A stretch of DNA of 64,000 nucleotides from Branchipolynoe longqiensis (lineage: Eukaryota > Annelida > Polychaeta > Phyllodocida > Polynoidae): positions 137,302,415 to 137,366,414 of the forward strand of contig CM059187.1 of NCBI GenBank assembly GCA_030323885.1, written 5' to 3'. The notes beneath the pieces were generated by a model that saw nothing but the letters and a program-made list of their open reading frames with translations, had not been told where the DNA came from and did not search any database. The first letter of the stretch is position 1. Each line of letters opens with the position of its first letter. The position numbers were made by a program, and so were the translations under genes. This document shows positions 52,901-60,079 of this stretch, one piece after another.

Positions 52901-55900
52901 CTCCCAATATAACATCCGTCAAAATGTTCTGGTTTTTCATTTTCTATTGTTGGAAACCCTGCCTGGCTTTGTAATATATGTCATGGGCCTGTTGTGGGAT
53001 GCATGGCAAGTTTGCTTGTGAATATTATGTAATTGTTTATCTTTCACGGTATAAGTGATACTGAAAGTAATTCAAGAATACAGAAAATAGCTTTGACAAT
53101 ACTGAAAGCTGCGAGATGGGTGCACAGGCCTGGTAATCCCATGAGTCTATAAATGTCTCAGTTCTATTTAAATAAAGAAATGTTATCCAATTGTTTAATT
53201 ATTCTCTGGCTTGCATCACTCTTTCTAGCTGAGAATGTATCAGATTACGTCCTGGCAACATCTCCGGTCATATCACGATGGGTATCGACTTGTAACAGTG
53301 CACACTCATGGCGACTTTTATAGTGCTGCCCCACTGAGAGACTAGGCTGCCAGCACCATGACCTGATATCCTTCTCTGTCACATTATCCTGGCACTAAGC
53401 CAACCAGTAGCATAAAAAAAAAAGTAGCAGGTTAATTTTTAAAGCAAGATTTATTTAAATAATAAAATTAGTAAATGTTGATCGGCAACTAATAAATAAG
53501 TACTTTAAATATTTTGAGTTGAAAATAAATGCCTTCTTTTTGTTTATTTTCTTTTAAAAAAATAATTGAAATTATTCTTTCTTTGCAGCTGATAACACCT
53601 GGACACATTTCCCTATGAGCCAGATGGTTCGGACCATCCTAGAGTCTAAGCTACCAGGCTTTACGGTCAGCGTGTTCGGAATGAGGTTAGCCGCTCAGGA
53701 GACAAGGTATGCTGAAGCAGAGTTGGTTGCTTGTTGAAATTTTACATCCTGGCATCATCTAAGGTCATATCAGGATGGTTACCAACTTGTGACTGCACAC
53801 AGTGCTACCCCACTGGGAAATCAGGGCGCCAGCACCAGGACCCAATATCCCACCCAGTCACATTATCCTGACACTGAGCTAACCAGTCCTTGCCCCTTCC
53901 TATTAATGCTGAGCGCCAGGCTAAGAAGCGACATGTATCAATTTTGTAAGTCATTGGTTTGACTCGACTGGGAATTGCATGCGCTCTACCGGTTCGGCCA
54001 AGATGCCCGCCCGGTCTGAAGGAGAGTTCTCCTATTTAACCGTTTCAGCCCTGGCCCGTCCTGGCCCGTGGGGAGATAACCCATGTCTGTACTTGAGCTT
54101 CACAGCCAATACGTACATGATAACAACAAATATATTTTTTGGTAAACATTTTTATTCATCTGAAAAAGAAAGCATCATTTTTCAGCACCAATTCAATTAC
54201 AAGAACAATCTTAAGATAGCAAAACATTGTTATTACATTCAGCTAATCAAGAGTTTGTGGTATATCTGGTCAGTGTATACATTCAGTGTATGCATTTTAA
54301 TGTAGGTGGTGTCTTAGTTAGTTTACTAGGCTGGGGTATGTCGGCATAGTCTGGGTTTAGGTTGACAGAAACAAATAAAAACCTGAAATCGTCAATCCTT
54401 CAGTCTAATTCTAGTATTGCACTTTGGTGTGCCAGTCTTGCCGGCATGATGGCCCTCATTTGATGCAAATATATGGTGACCTGGTTTTAAGCTGGGATTT
54501 CCCTATTCCCGCTATATTGGGAATTCAGCAGAGCGTCAAATTTGAAATTCCCTATACGTGTATACTGGGAATATGGCGTTACAGAGTTAATTAATTTTGC
54601 TATCATGCTGAAATGATCACACCTTATTTTACACGATTGCTGTTGCAAATGAGCAGAGCTTGAATATAACTTACACAGTGAAAGACGCAGAAGCTTCGTG
54701 CATTTCTAACTTGTGTAACAGTCTCGAAATGAGCTCTATTGCCACAATGGCGACCATCCTTGCACTGATCTTTGTCGTGTCGTATCTGGCAAAAAAAAAT
54801 GAAGCCTTAAAAAGCCCTGGGTAAATAAGTCGTGATGTGGAGCAGACTGTACTGTGATACATATGGTATGTGCTGTCCCGTCTGTGGGAAAGTGCATATA
54901 AGTGCTGCTCATCAGAAAGAGTAGCCTATATGGCGGCAGCAGGTTCCCTCAAAAGAAATATGTCAGAATGACCATATGTTTGATAATAATAGCCGATGAT
55001 AAAATTCAATGCGCTTTAGAGGTGTCATTAAATAAAATAAACTTTTAAATAAAACCAAACTTTTGTTGGTGATACATATGCGCTGTTTGCTTCCAGGTCC
55101 CGGTGGAGGTCCCAGACCATGGAGGACCACAAGATGCACCGACACAATGTGGGCTTCAGGGGGCTCCTCCAGCTTGTCTGTCAGCAAGGTCAGCAGAGCC
55201 TTTAGTAGGAGAAGACTGCAGCTTGGCCAACTTAGTCTTCCTCATTCCACTGCTCCTTGCCCTATCCTAGTAATGCCAAGTGCCAGGCTAGGTAGCGACA
55301 AGTATACAATTTTAACTCATTGAGACACGCTAAACTAGCTGAACTGTGAACTATGTACAGTAAAACCTCTCTAAATCGACCGACCATGGGACTGACTTTA
55401 AATGGTCCATTTAGGGAGGTGATCGGTTTAGGGAGTTTTTTTTATCGTTATAATGCTGTTGTATGGGCGATCGTTTGTGACCCAAATAAAGCGATTGATA
55501 TAGGGGAATGGGTAATGTGTGGAGGTTTTTCTGGATACCCAACTGTTATAGACACCAGAAGTAATTAAGTGAATGAACATTTTTAGTGTGCGCTACCATT
55601 TGGAGCAGTTAATATAATATCCTGCCCTGATTTGCTCCCATACGTGGAGAAGTTGTCCCACTGATGCGTGACCGGGCGCAGTTGCCGAATCGGTACAGCG
55701 CGGGCCTCGCGTGCGGCTGATCACGAGTTTGGTTTCCAGTCAAGTCAAACCGATGACTTATCAAATTGATACTTGTCACTTGGCATAATTAAGATAGGGC
55801 AACAACTAGTTGGCTTCGTGTCAGGATAATGTGACTAAGTGGGATATCAGGTCATGGTGCTGGTGGCCTGGTCTCCCAGTGGGGCAGCACTATAAAGTTG

Positions 55901-58900
55901 CCATGAGTGCAATGTTACAAGTCAGTACCCGTCCTCGATTTGACCTTTGATGTTGCCAGGACGTAACACTCTAACCAACCAACCCACCTGATGCGTCAGG
56001 ACCATCACCTAGTGGGTTCGTCGCATAAGCCGGAACAGCTGTCGCATCTGAAGTACCACCAGCGTACCAGATGGGATGGCAGAATGAGTTGCGCCTCCGT
56101 CTCCCGTTTTGGTAGATCGTGGGATTCGAACCCATGAGCTCGAACCCTGGTCGACAAACCAATGACGTAAAAATGTATACTATCTTGTCGCTTACTAACG
56201 AGGCATCAGGTGTTATCACTATTAGGATAGGGCAAGGACTGGTTAGCTCAGTGTCAGGAAAATGGGACTGAGTGGGATATCAGGTGATGGTGCCGGCGGC
56301 CTGATTTCCCACTGAGGCAGCACTATAAAGTCGCCATGAGTGCGCACTGTCATAAGTCGGTACCCGTCCTGATATGACCTTAGATGCTGCTAAGACGTTA
56401 AAAAACAAACAATATATTTGAATCACATACGTCTTGTACTTTAAAAAACCCACCCAAAACATCCGCGTGTAATAGGTCCTTTTGATGGATATGATTACAT
56501 TTTCAGAAGGTCTGTCAATCGGGAAGATGAAGCGTCACATTGCCAAGCGGAAAGACATGGCATGTCTGGACACCTACGTGGCGGCGGTGCTGGCGCGGAC
56601 TGGGCTCAGTCAGCAGTGCCCGGATGTAGGGCGTCTACTGCGCGATCTGCACGCCGAGCACACAGAGACCATGGAACTCATCCAGCCCTTCACGGTAACT
56701 GGTGACCAGACGGGATGGCCGAATGAGTTGAGCGTCCGTCTCCCGTTTTGGTAGATTGTGGGATTTGAAACCATGGGTTCGAACCCTAGTCGAGTCATAC
56801 CAATGAGACCAGACGGGATGGCCGAATGAGTTAGAGCGCCCGTCTCCCGTGCTGGTAGATCGTGGGGTTGTGGGTTCGAACCCTGGTCGAGTCAAACCAA
56901 TGACTTAAAAATTGATACTTGTCACTTCCTACCCAGGCGCTCGGCATTATTAGGATAAGGCAGAGATTGGTTGGCTCAGTGTCAGGATAATGTGACTGAG
57001 TGGGATATCAGGTCATGGTGCTGGCAGCCTGGTTTCCCAGTGGGACAGCACTATAAAGTTGCCATGAGTGTGCACTGTCACACGTCGGTACCCATCCTGA
57101 TATGACCTTAGATATTGCTAGGACGTAAAACAACAAACAAATCAAACCAATGACTTAAAAATTGATACTTGTCGCTTCCTATCCAGGCGATCGGCATTAT
57201 TAGGATAAAACAAGGACTGGTTCACACAGTATCAGGATAATGTGACTGTGTGGGATATCGGGTCATGGTGCTGGTGGTCTGGTCTCCCAGTGGGAAAGCA
57301 CTATAAAGTCGCCATGATTATGGAGCAATGAACAAAAAAATAGGTATGTACGAGCCTTGCACGCAGTTGAGGCCACCCTTCTCAAAGAACCACATGCCAA
57401 AACTAATAAGATGCAAAAGTCACTAGTTGTTCTAGGGGGAACAATCGGGAACTTGCTACCAGCACATATCAGAAATAGTGATTACTACAAAACTTTCACG
57501 GCAAACCTCCATTCACACTTGGATTCAACCAGCCTAAGTCAAGGCCAAACAACGCCACACTGAGGTTCCCCCCCCCCCCCCACACCGTGCATTGCATACT
57601 CTCACCCACGACTAGTAACCACAAACTAGTTCAAAATCTCTACCTCCTAACTGAGTTAGCCTGGAAATGATTCTAGTTGGATCCTACTGAGGTATATAAT
57701 TAATAAATATGACCTACTTACACAAACTATCGGCCTCACCTGAGATTACCCTGAAGATCACTTCAACCCCAAAGGCCCACCCTACACCCTATCACCACAA
57801 CATATTTAAAAAGTGTGTCAGATTTAGAAAGTTCCTCAGTTATGCCCTCACCTCCTTTACTAACTCTTGCTCTGTTAGTCTAACATAGCCAACCCTCCCT
57901 GCCCCTGTAGTTCTTTTTTCTCTTATATCATTCTTTATCCATCATTCATATCAATGCGTTGCTTATTTTCATGTAATTGTCCATTTTTTATAACTTTGTC
58001 TAGTGTGTAGTGGCATTTATCATGGTTGGAAGTCCAGTGCATCGGCTATGACATGTTATTCTCAACCACTTGAACTACCAAAAGACAAAAGATAATCTAC
58101 CTTTTGAGGTAACGCTTATTATAAAGTGTTGACTTTTGGAGATCTCTCAAGTGAAAATGTGCTAAACTAATTTTGGTGTGCACATTGAAATGTTTGCTAT
58201 ATATCCCCCCACTTTTTTTTTAGCATAGCACACAGGAGCACTAGACTGCAATGACTATCTAATGAGTGCACCAGTATAGGAATTGAACCTGAAGGATCAA
58301 ATCTTGTGGATGTCTTTTGATTTCAACAATTTAATCCTTTCATCGGATTATTCATCTGATTATAAAGTGGGAGTCAGGGGCCTAGCTTGGAATTTGCAAA
58401 TGGTACACAAACCTTTTCGGCGATGGAATAAACCGCTGTAGTACATAGAGCATGCACTCATTTACATCATATACTTTCCTGAAAAAATATGTGTAATATC
58501 TGGTGGTATGAGGCTGCTTACCTGTATGTCTAGAAGCAAGGCCAGTAGGACTAATATACAGAATTAAACACTTGTCTGTCTTAATATATTATCGCACAAT
58601 TATTTTATGGACGCCTCTATTGTCACGGTGCGGTGCTGACAGAAGGATATTCTAAAATCATGGTACCGTGAAAGCAGTGTGATAGTCTAGCATCACAGTA
58701 CCATTGATATTACGGTACCGTGACAATAGTCACCTCGATAGGAGGCCTTTATTGCCACGGTGCTATAGCAACAGAACGATATTCTAAAATCACGGCAGCA
58801 GTGCGGCAGTCTAGTGTCACGGTACCGTTGATATAAATCGGGAGTCTAACATCGCAGCACTGTTCTTTTAGATCCGATGTCTACAGTCAATGCCTACCCA

Positions 58901-59307
58901 AAATATCTAACCCTAACCCCGAGTGGAACGATGATTGTAGAATAATCTACTGTCGTCACGGTACTGTGACTATAGAATCTCATGTCAGGGATATTGTACC
59001 GTGACAATAGTCACTATTTTTTTTATTCGATAATAGTGTATTCAAATTATTTCTCCCACATATTTCATATGAAGGCTTATGTCGTAACAAATCGATGAAA
59101 CTAAAACGGTAATCAGGACAATAAAATGGTTCCATTTGTTCCCGCCAGGCTCTACAGGTAGCTCTTCAGTCGGTGTTGGAGAGCCTCGTTCTGCTCGACC
59201 GAATCCAGTTTCTGCGCGAAGCCGGTATCGACGCCAGGCTGTTTCCGGTTTTCAACGATTTGATTTCACCGAGGAATTTAGCTATTATCGCGGAAAAGCG
59301 ACGCTGA
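40663..59307 (+). CDS. METTL25: METTL25-type methyltransferase, 9 coding exons, complete
   Basis: Predicted SAM-dependent methyltransferase of the METTL25/RRNAD1 family (Methyltransf_32 type); the substrate is unproven. Nine exons join in phase to 581 codons; human METTL25 is about 600 residues. Seen: N-terminal TEAYFADALKFL...SLYLKDLSFEELNDLP; MNPKKRHEVARMSAL followed by the SAM-binding glycine motif VVDIGAGLGYLS (about residues 174-185); THGTETRA; a low-complexity insert (about 255-350); LVGLHCCGSLTP (about 357-368); CVSCCYH (388-391); FPMSQ; and a C-terminal LVLLDRIQFLRE...SPRNLAIIAE. THGxExR and CCYH favour METTL25 over METTL25B. The gene is divergent to DPP8/9. Introns 1-8 hold most of the mobile DNA of the right half. 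Confidence 0.94.
41233..41578. mobile_element. MITE with CAGGGATGAAAG ends
   Basis: CAGGGATGAAAG (41233) and CTTTCATCCCTG (to 41578) form 12-bp terminal inverted repeats; hAT-like ends are possible but no exact 8-bp duplication is visible. Confidence 0.75.
41724..42111. mobile_element. GGTTTAACC foldback element: left arm plus tRNA-like core
   Basis: ACAATCCCGTTAAACCAAGT, GTTAAACCAAACGATCGGTT arm, then core 41928-42108 with tRNA-Gln-like sequence on the minus strand. The right arm is absent here but present at 47794-47893, beyond the DIRS. Confidence 0.85.
42901..44247 (+). CDS. DIRS ORF1, gag-like protein, 448 aa
   Basis: Start chosen at ATG 42901 (MAAKQSSAG); two in-frame Mets lie upstream (42796, 42844). 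Acidic/Ser-rich N-terminus, a Lys run (KKSKSKKKKKK) with a Ser/Asp tract, a helical middle (RGHFHTFKPVVVINKLAEQY, LVALAAIMPIANRMM), EYTLFLPPKPVKGKPLD, MFGGQLQYLFKQVE, and an Arg/Gly-rich tail (RRTGQRGGRPG) fit for nucleic acid binding. No clear zinc knuckle. It overlaps ORF2 by 91 nt in another frame. The minus-strand copy encodes a clear homologue. Confidence 0.8.
   Translation: MAAKQSSAGASPITDREENPALASGQSEGSSPRAGLSSKEDKIALMIREQLQQLLPDPRQPPGDRGFDSRSRKRRHQVSDSESEWEDASRAQQSTDSEVLQSAKSKKTKRDSSEGDEYYRKRSKSRRPKKVKKSKSKKKKKKSSSSDSSSGSTTTDTDSEASHKGKYADITTKVMKKIRLDKRKKINTCSLMRKNVRGHFHTFKPVVVINKLAEQYTGVKGLPEATMKDMDEDVTMSEDRKRMEASLSMAHKGVLVALAAIMPIANRMMTDHKFTTLCEDMNAGVAALTATSNFLSYRRYENVFKSVTTEAGKEVARSKKVVDNDGKEYTLFLPPKPVKGKPLDATKMFGGQLQYLFKQVETAAKQSKHHEVKKESLGKYKKFRTDFRGRRTGQRGGRPGSSSYESQRGRGQRERNQFGWNDGNRPFRGNPPYKPLPRPANSNSNSNK
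44157..45425 (+). CDS. DIRS ORF2, reverse transcriptase and start of RNase H
   Basis: Reads 422 codons. RT blocks: RSIPFPYR, RPKPNGDVRMILDLTKLN, SVDLRDAYYTIPI (catalytic Asp about 173), FTCLPNGLACAP, and YIDDS (237-240, the YxDD box). RNase H begins at TTDASLEGWGAH (catalytic Asp about 403). The frame then stops at 45423. Comparison with the minus-strand copy places a net 1-nt deletion between about 45395 and 45416, after which RNase H continues in another frame. Confidence 0.92.
   Translation: MERRQPSVQGESALQAAPQACQQQQQQQQVEVSTQTSVSDFHAGNIANNFSAWQNITSNVEVLEIVRGIEIPFLNVPAQRSIPFPYRLSFDEHQALDKQVTNFCAKGIVEPVQHIEGEYISNIFSRPKPNGDVRMILDLTKLNKLVVYKHFKMFSLETARDLVTPGSWLASVDLRDAYYTIPIAQTSRKFLRFLWGGQLFEFTCLPNGLACAPRLFTKLLKPVFPEMAKKGHVMFPYIDDSFIVAQTQQQCLIAIKDLCDALTEVGFYIHSTKSVLIPTKKLKCLGFFIDTVYMTASLTPEKIEKFKTTACELLGLKRPKIREVAVLVGIMVVYSPVILYGKAHIKSLEIDKNVALSKNKGDFERLMIISEDGRKDIDWWLSHVSNSHNPIRMGEPNTVVTTDASLEGWGAHREALATGAVG
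45426..46129 (+). CDS. DIRS RNase H remainder and methyltransferase-like region (after frameshift)
   Basis: Continues ORF2 in the shifted frame, open from about 45413. RNase H residues: Glu in NVLELRAIYLG, Asp in LTDNTTAMAYI, and NTLAD. Then VDLFASRRNNKVDRYVSWHP, DAFSMTWNDKFYYIFPPF and IVPEWNTQPW, the block that DIRS elements carry after RNase H and that has been likened to Dam-type N6-adenine methyltransferases. FPPF replaces the usual (D/N)PPY, so activity is doubtful. Overlaps the recombinase ORF by 151 nt. Confidence 0.82.
45979..47088 (+). CDS. DIRS ORF3, tyrosine recombinase, 369 aa
   Basis: Integrates the circular DNA intermediate without target duplication (family knowledge). Catalytic residues visible: Arg207 (GHRGQT), His316-x-x-Arg319 (HSTR), His339 (AHAGW) and nucleophile Tyr352 (HYNKR). 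The SAM-like N-terminal domain is at about 60-150. Uninterrupted and ending LLTN just before the right TIR. The start may instead lie further in, since the first ~45 residues overlap the previous frame. Confidence 0.92.
   Translation: MEHAALEGSSGMGSERLFTIPKRSAEPSLPRKSNEHGRRVHNTPIGIPFLANYLQKFGLDKITQDRLIAHAWRPGTVKLYTSYLRKWGVYCLVHKVKPMNPLIAQVTRFLRMMEDDGLGYGAINTARCALSVILPRIEGQTVGKFHVIHWFMRGVYFRNPPKPKYNRFWDVSVVFKLFQQWPSNRHLSIKQLGFKLAVLLLLVTGHRGQTIVALSLQGLDIGDKEGTFDLDKLLKSNRLGDPLSSIRLTSFPKDRKLCVVSAIKVYISKTEAIRNSHQLLISFIKPHKAISRDTLARWTMIVLKAAGVDTQRYASHSTRGAMASKARHLGISVKKILAHAGWKTAKSFAKHYNKRLEKTSGVATRLLTN
47228..47546 (+). repeat. Palindromic module with perfect 91-bp arms at the DIRS 3' end
   Basis: 47228-47318 is the exact reverse complement of 47456-47546 (91/91 by eye), with a 137-bp spacer. 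The arm contains CGAGGTACAAGCCTCGGGTA, a relative of the DIRS TIR (CCTCGGTACAACGCCTCGGC); after both, GGGAGAAGGAAGCA follows in the outer copies. The same module, same orientation, borders the decayed copy. Confidence 0.9.
47613..47893. mobile_element. GGTTTAACC foldback element: tRNA-like core plus right arm
   Basis: Core 47613-47793 is near-identical to 41928-42108. Right arm AAAGTTTGGATTAATCGATC, GTTTGGTTTAACTGAGCTTG to about 47893. Confidence 0.85.
47995..48076. mobile_element. Mini copy of the GGTTTAACC foldback element
   Basis: CTCGGTTAAACTAATGATCG, GGTTAATCCAAAC and GTTTGGTTTAACGGGGTTAT arms around about 25 bp. Confidence 0.8.
48272..48337 (+). CDS. METTL25: METTL25 exon 2, residues 86-107
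   Basis: A 66-bp exon, acceptor cttttcag, donor CTG|gtatga. It encodes WSLYLKDLSFEELNDLPSNP then NL, matching the family's W-x-x-L-x-x-LP block. Confidence 0.93.
48470..48590. mobile_element. TA MITE, left end missing
   Basis: CGCTTTATTTGGGTCCCAAC, AACCGACCACCTCCCTAATT, CCATGGTCGGTCGATTTAGA. Confidence 0.82.
48642..48702 (+). mobile_element. SINE-1 3' fragment abutting METTL25 exon 3
   Basis: CCGTCCTGATATAACCTTAG to AAAACTCCAACAACCAACCA; ends 18 bp before the exon, next to its pyrimidine tract. Confidence 0.88.
48721..48942 (+). CDS. METTL25: METTL25 exon 3, residues 108-181 (SAM motif I)
   Basis: Acceptor tcccatgcag, donor CTG|gtgagc. It encodes MNPKKRHEVARMSALVTQVS and PLVVDIGAGL, the first half of the glycine-rich SAM loop. 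The 3' tail of a SINE ends about 18 bp before the exon and supplies part of the pyrimidine-tract neighbourhood. Confidence 0.95.
48978..49905. mobile_element. TTAA MITE split by another MITE
   Basis: AGCCGCATAGTCCGATAAAA to about 49300, then GACTCAAAGCCATCGGACCA TGCAACT to 49903. The interruption at about 49301-49873 is the GCCGTGTTCACAC-family element. Confidence 0.85.
49301..49873. mobile_element. Foldback MITE, GCCGTGTTCACAC family, copy 2
   Basis: GCCGTGTTCACACGGGTGAG to CGTGTGAACACGGC; shares GACAGTCGAGACCTGAGTTT and CTGCCCAGCAGAAGTTTTGA (inverted) with copy 1. Confidence 0.9.
50421..50613. mobile_element. TA MITE, full copy
   Basis: CAGTAAAACCTCTCTAACTG to TTTAGAGAGGTTTTACTG with TA on both sides (50419-50420, 50614-50615). 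Confidence 0.92.
50723..50828 (+). CDS. METTL25: METTL25 exon 4, residues 182-217, GC donor
   Basis: Acceptor tactacag|GGTTAT. It encodes GYLSVVLARNSALHVLALEC then LTHGTETRAIDQ. The only donor that keeps phase with exon 5 is CAAG|gcaagt, a textbook GC-AG donor; no nearby GT works. Confidence 0.9.
50868..51065. mobile_element. TTAA MITE, right half
   Basis: GCCTATGGTGTCAAGAGTCT to ACCATCGGACTATGCAACTT TAA. Confidence 0.85.
51019..51244. repeat. 113-bp direct duplication beside METTL25 exon 5
   Basis: CTGAGAAAATGACAGAAACC at 51019 and 51132; each ends TTTAAAAAAAAATTAATTGA. The second copy ends about 30 bp before exon 5. Confidence 0.92.
51276..51815 (+). CDS. METTL25: METTL25 exon 5, residues 217-397
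   Basis: Acceptor tttttacag, donor CAAC|gtaatt. The largest exon. The first two thirds are low complexity (Asn/Thr/Pro, then Gly/Pro/Ala/Val-rich); the last third has LVGLHCCGSLTPTLMKMF and SLVCVSCCYHSL. A minus-strand SINE starts about 16 bp after the donor. Confidence 0.95.
51831..52095 (-). mobile_element. SINE-1 copy, head truncated
   Basis: GGTTGTTTGTTGGAGTTTTA tail to GTCATTGGTTTGACTCG; starts about 16 bp after the METTL25 exon 5 donor. Confidence 0.88.
52096..52305. mobile_element. Two SINE-1 fragments in opposite orientation
   Basis: 52096-52190 is minus (CCAGTCCTTGCCCTCTCCTA); 52187-52305 is plus (TGGTGGCCTGGTCTCCCAGT to ATTACCAGGACGTAAAAC). Confidence 0.85.
52500..52815 (-). repeat. 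Copy of the TTGCTGGATTTTG dispersed repeat
   Basis: Reverse complement of blocks seen at 36.5-39.1 kb: CAAAATCCAGCGAACGTAAA, GGTCGGTCCTAAGCATTGCT, GCGATTGGTTAATAATATAC. Confidence 0.8.
52960..53133. repeat. Dispersed repeat shared with 17832-18065
   Basis: ACTGAAAGCTGCGAGATGGG and TTGCTTGTGAATATTATGTA, inverted relative to the other copy. Confidence 0.78.
53247..53410 (-). mobile_element. SINE-1 copy, partial
   Basis: TTACGTCCTGGCAACATCTC to CACTAAGCCAACCAGTA; no head. Confidence 0.88.
53589..53706 (+). CDS. METTL25: METTL25 exon 6, residues 397-436
   Basis: Acceptor ctttgcag, donor CAAG|gtatgc. It encodes WTHFPMSQMVRTILESKLPG and FGMRLAAQET. A SINE begins about 18 bp after the donor. Confidence 0.92.
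53724..54020 (-). mobile_element. SINE-1 copy, full length
   Basis: GTTGCTTGTTGAAATTTTAC tail to head CTACCGGTTCGGCCAAGATG; starts about 18 bp after METTL25 exon 6. Confidence 0.88.
55097..55188 (+). CDS. METTL25: METTL25 exon 7, residues 436-467
   Basis: Acceptor gcttccag, donor CAAG|gtcagc. It encodes RWRSQTMEDHKMHRHNVGFR then GLLQLVCQQ; the phase joins exons 6 and 8. Confidence 0.88.
55253..55325 (-). mobile_element. SINE-1 internal fragment
   Basis: CCTTGCCCTATCCTAGTAAT and GGCTAGGTAGCGACAAGTAT only. Confidence 0.85.
55358..55533. mobile_element. TA MITE, right end decayed
   Basis: TA|CAGTAAAACCTCTCTAAATC to GGAGGTTTTTCTG|GATA; orientation inverted relative to the copy at 50421. Confidence 0.85.
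55668..55985 (+). mobile_element. SINE-1 copy, full length
   Basis: CCGGGCGCAGTTGCCGAATC head (tRNA-like), body, tail TTGCCAGGACGTAACACTCT. Confidence 0.9.
56068..56412 (+). mobile_element. SINE-1 copy, full length with long head
   Basis: CCAGATGGGATGGCAGAATG head, GGGATTCGAACCCATGAG box B, body, tail GACGTTAAAAAACAAACAAT. Confidence 0.9.
56507..56694 (+). CDS. METTL25: METTL25 exon 8, residues 467-529
   Basis: Acceptor attttcag, donor ACG|gtaact. It encodes GLSIGKMKRHIAKRKDMACL, DTYVAAVLARTGL and LHAEHTETMELIQPFT. A SINE head begins about 10 bp after the donor. Confidence 0.92.
56703..56806 (+). mobile_element. SINE-1 head only
   Basis: GACCAGACGGGATGGCCGAA to GGTTCGAACCCTAGTCGAGT; directly followed by a second complete SINE-1. 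Begins about 10 bp after METTL25 exon 8. Confidence 0.9.
56808..57140 (+). mobile_element. SINE-1 copy, full length, best reference
   Basis: GACCAGACGGGATGGCCGAA, box A TGGCCGAATGAGTTAGAGC, box B GGGTTCGAACCCTGG, body, tail GCTAGGACGTAAAACAACAA. The head most resembles Leu/Ser-type tRNA. Confidence 0.93.
57142..57320 (+). mobile_element. SINE-1 body fragment, tandem to the previous
   Basis: ATCAAACCAATGACTTAAAA to GCACTATAAAGTCGCCATGA; lacks head and tail. Confidence 0.9.
57340..57563 (+). pseudogene. LINE RT C-terminal fragment
   Basis: QKSLVVLGGTIGNLLPAHIR, NSDYYKTFTANLHSHL: the (G...W)N.LP..IR.......FK..L..HL end of CR1-like LINE polymerases. Followed by a C10-plus run and an AT-rich 3' region. 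Confidence 0.6.
58080..58350. mobile_element. TTAA MITE, strongly decayed
   Basis: TGGAGATCTCTCAAGTGAAA, CTAAACTAATTTTGGTGTGC, GAGTGCACCAGTATAGG, CATCGGATTA match the family in order with many changes. Confidence 0.55.
58605..59012. repeat. Duplicated unit rich in ACGGTACCGTGAC palindromes
   Basis: Two diverged units about 137 bp apart (ATTGTCACGGTGCGGTGCTG / ATTGCCACGGTGCTATAGCA; GATATTCTAAAATCA in both). GGTACCGTGACAATAGTCAC at 58720 and about 58993. Located 140 bp before the last METTL25 exon. Confidence 0.8.
59149..59307 (+). CDS. METTL25: METTL25 last coding exon, residues 530-581 and stop
   Basis: Acceptor cccgccag. It encodes ALQVALQSVLESLVLLDRIQ, FLREAGIDARLFPVF and SPRNLAIIAEKRR, then TGA at 59305-59307. 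This matches the conserved C-terminal LLDR..YL...SPR..A(V/I)I ending of the family. Confidence 0.95.
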   Translation, partial: ALQVALQSVLESLVLLDRIQFLREAGIDARLFPVFNDLISPRNLAIIAEKRR

Positions 59308-60079
59308 TTGCTACAGAATTATGCCATATATTCCTGAATTATGGAGGTTACTGTTAACTGTAATATGACACTTATGAAAGGAAAGAGGGGGTGGGTTAAC
59401 AAAATGGGCCTGTAATGTGTACTATAGGGAGTGAGATTATCTAATATTGAACATATTATATGCAAAATAGATTCCATGTAGGACTTTAAAAACCAAGATT
59501 TCTCTAATTTAGAATTGCTAACAAATTATTGCAAAAAAGAAAAATCTTTAAAAACTAATAATTTTAAGTATTCAACGGATCTATATGAATTTTATATGAT
59601 TGCAATTTAAATTTAAAAGATCTGTAAAGGTATATAAATTGTAATACTGAACTATTGCCTACAAACCTAATGATTGCAGAGATGTGATTTTTCTGCGAAT
59701 TTCTGAGTCTAATAATGAAATTGGTGTTTCTTGTGATTCGTGCAGATCAGGTGAAAAAAAAATAGCTGGTGTTATATAGGGGGATAATGGTTTGACTTGC
59801 ATGTATAGAGAAAGAAAAATATTTTGTCCTTTAAATACGTAAATTGCTTTTGCCCTTAAAATACTTAAATTACATTACCTTCGGGAGCGGGGTGCTACCG
59901 CCTGGGCCCTTATTGGGGCTCTGCCCCGGACATTGGGGCCCGGAGGGCAGCCCCAAGCCCCCAGCCTACCTTTTTGAGTTTAAAGAGTTTTTTTTACTGA
60001 TGGCCAATGACATTCCTGTGATTCATTCATAAATGTCTTTAAAATTGTATAGCGAACGTTATTAAAAAAATGCAATAAA
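59308..60079 (+). other. Probable METTL25 3' UTR; poly(A) signal candidate at 60074
   Basis: AT-rich non-coding sequence after the stop. The first AATAAA I see downstream is 60074-60079, followed by T-rich DNA; further AATAAA-type signals lie near 60500 and 60622. It includes a GC-rich island at 59880-59970 (TTGGGGCTCTGCCCC) that looks like a dispersed repeat tail. Confidence 0.4.

Noticed and set aside
56808..56890. Possible functional tRNA genes (also at 18905, 22460, 41950, 47635, 63000)
   Set aside because: Each has box A and box B, but the stems mismatch and each continues into a SINE or foldback body, so they are tRNA-derived repeats.
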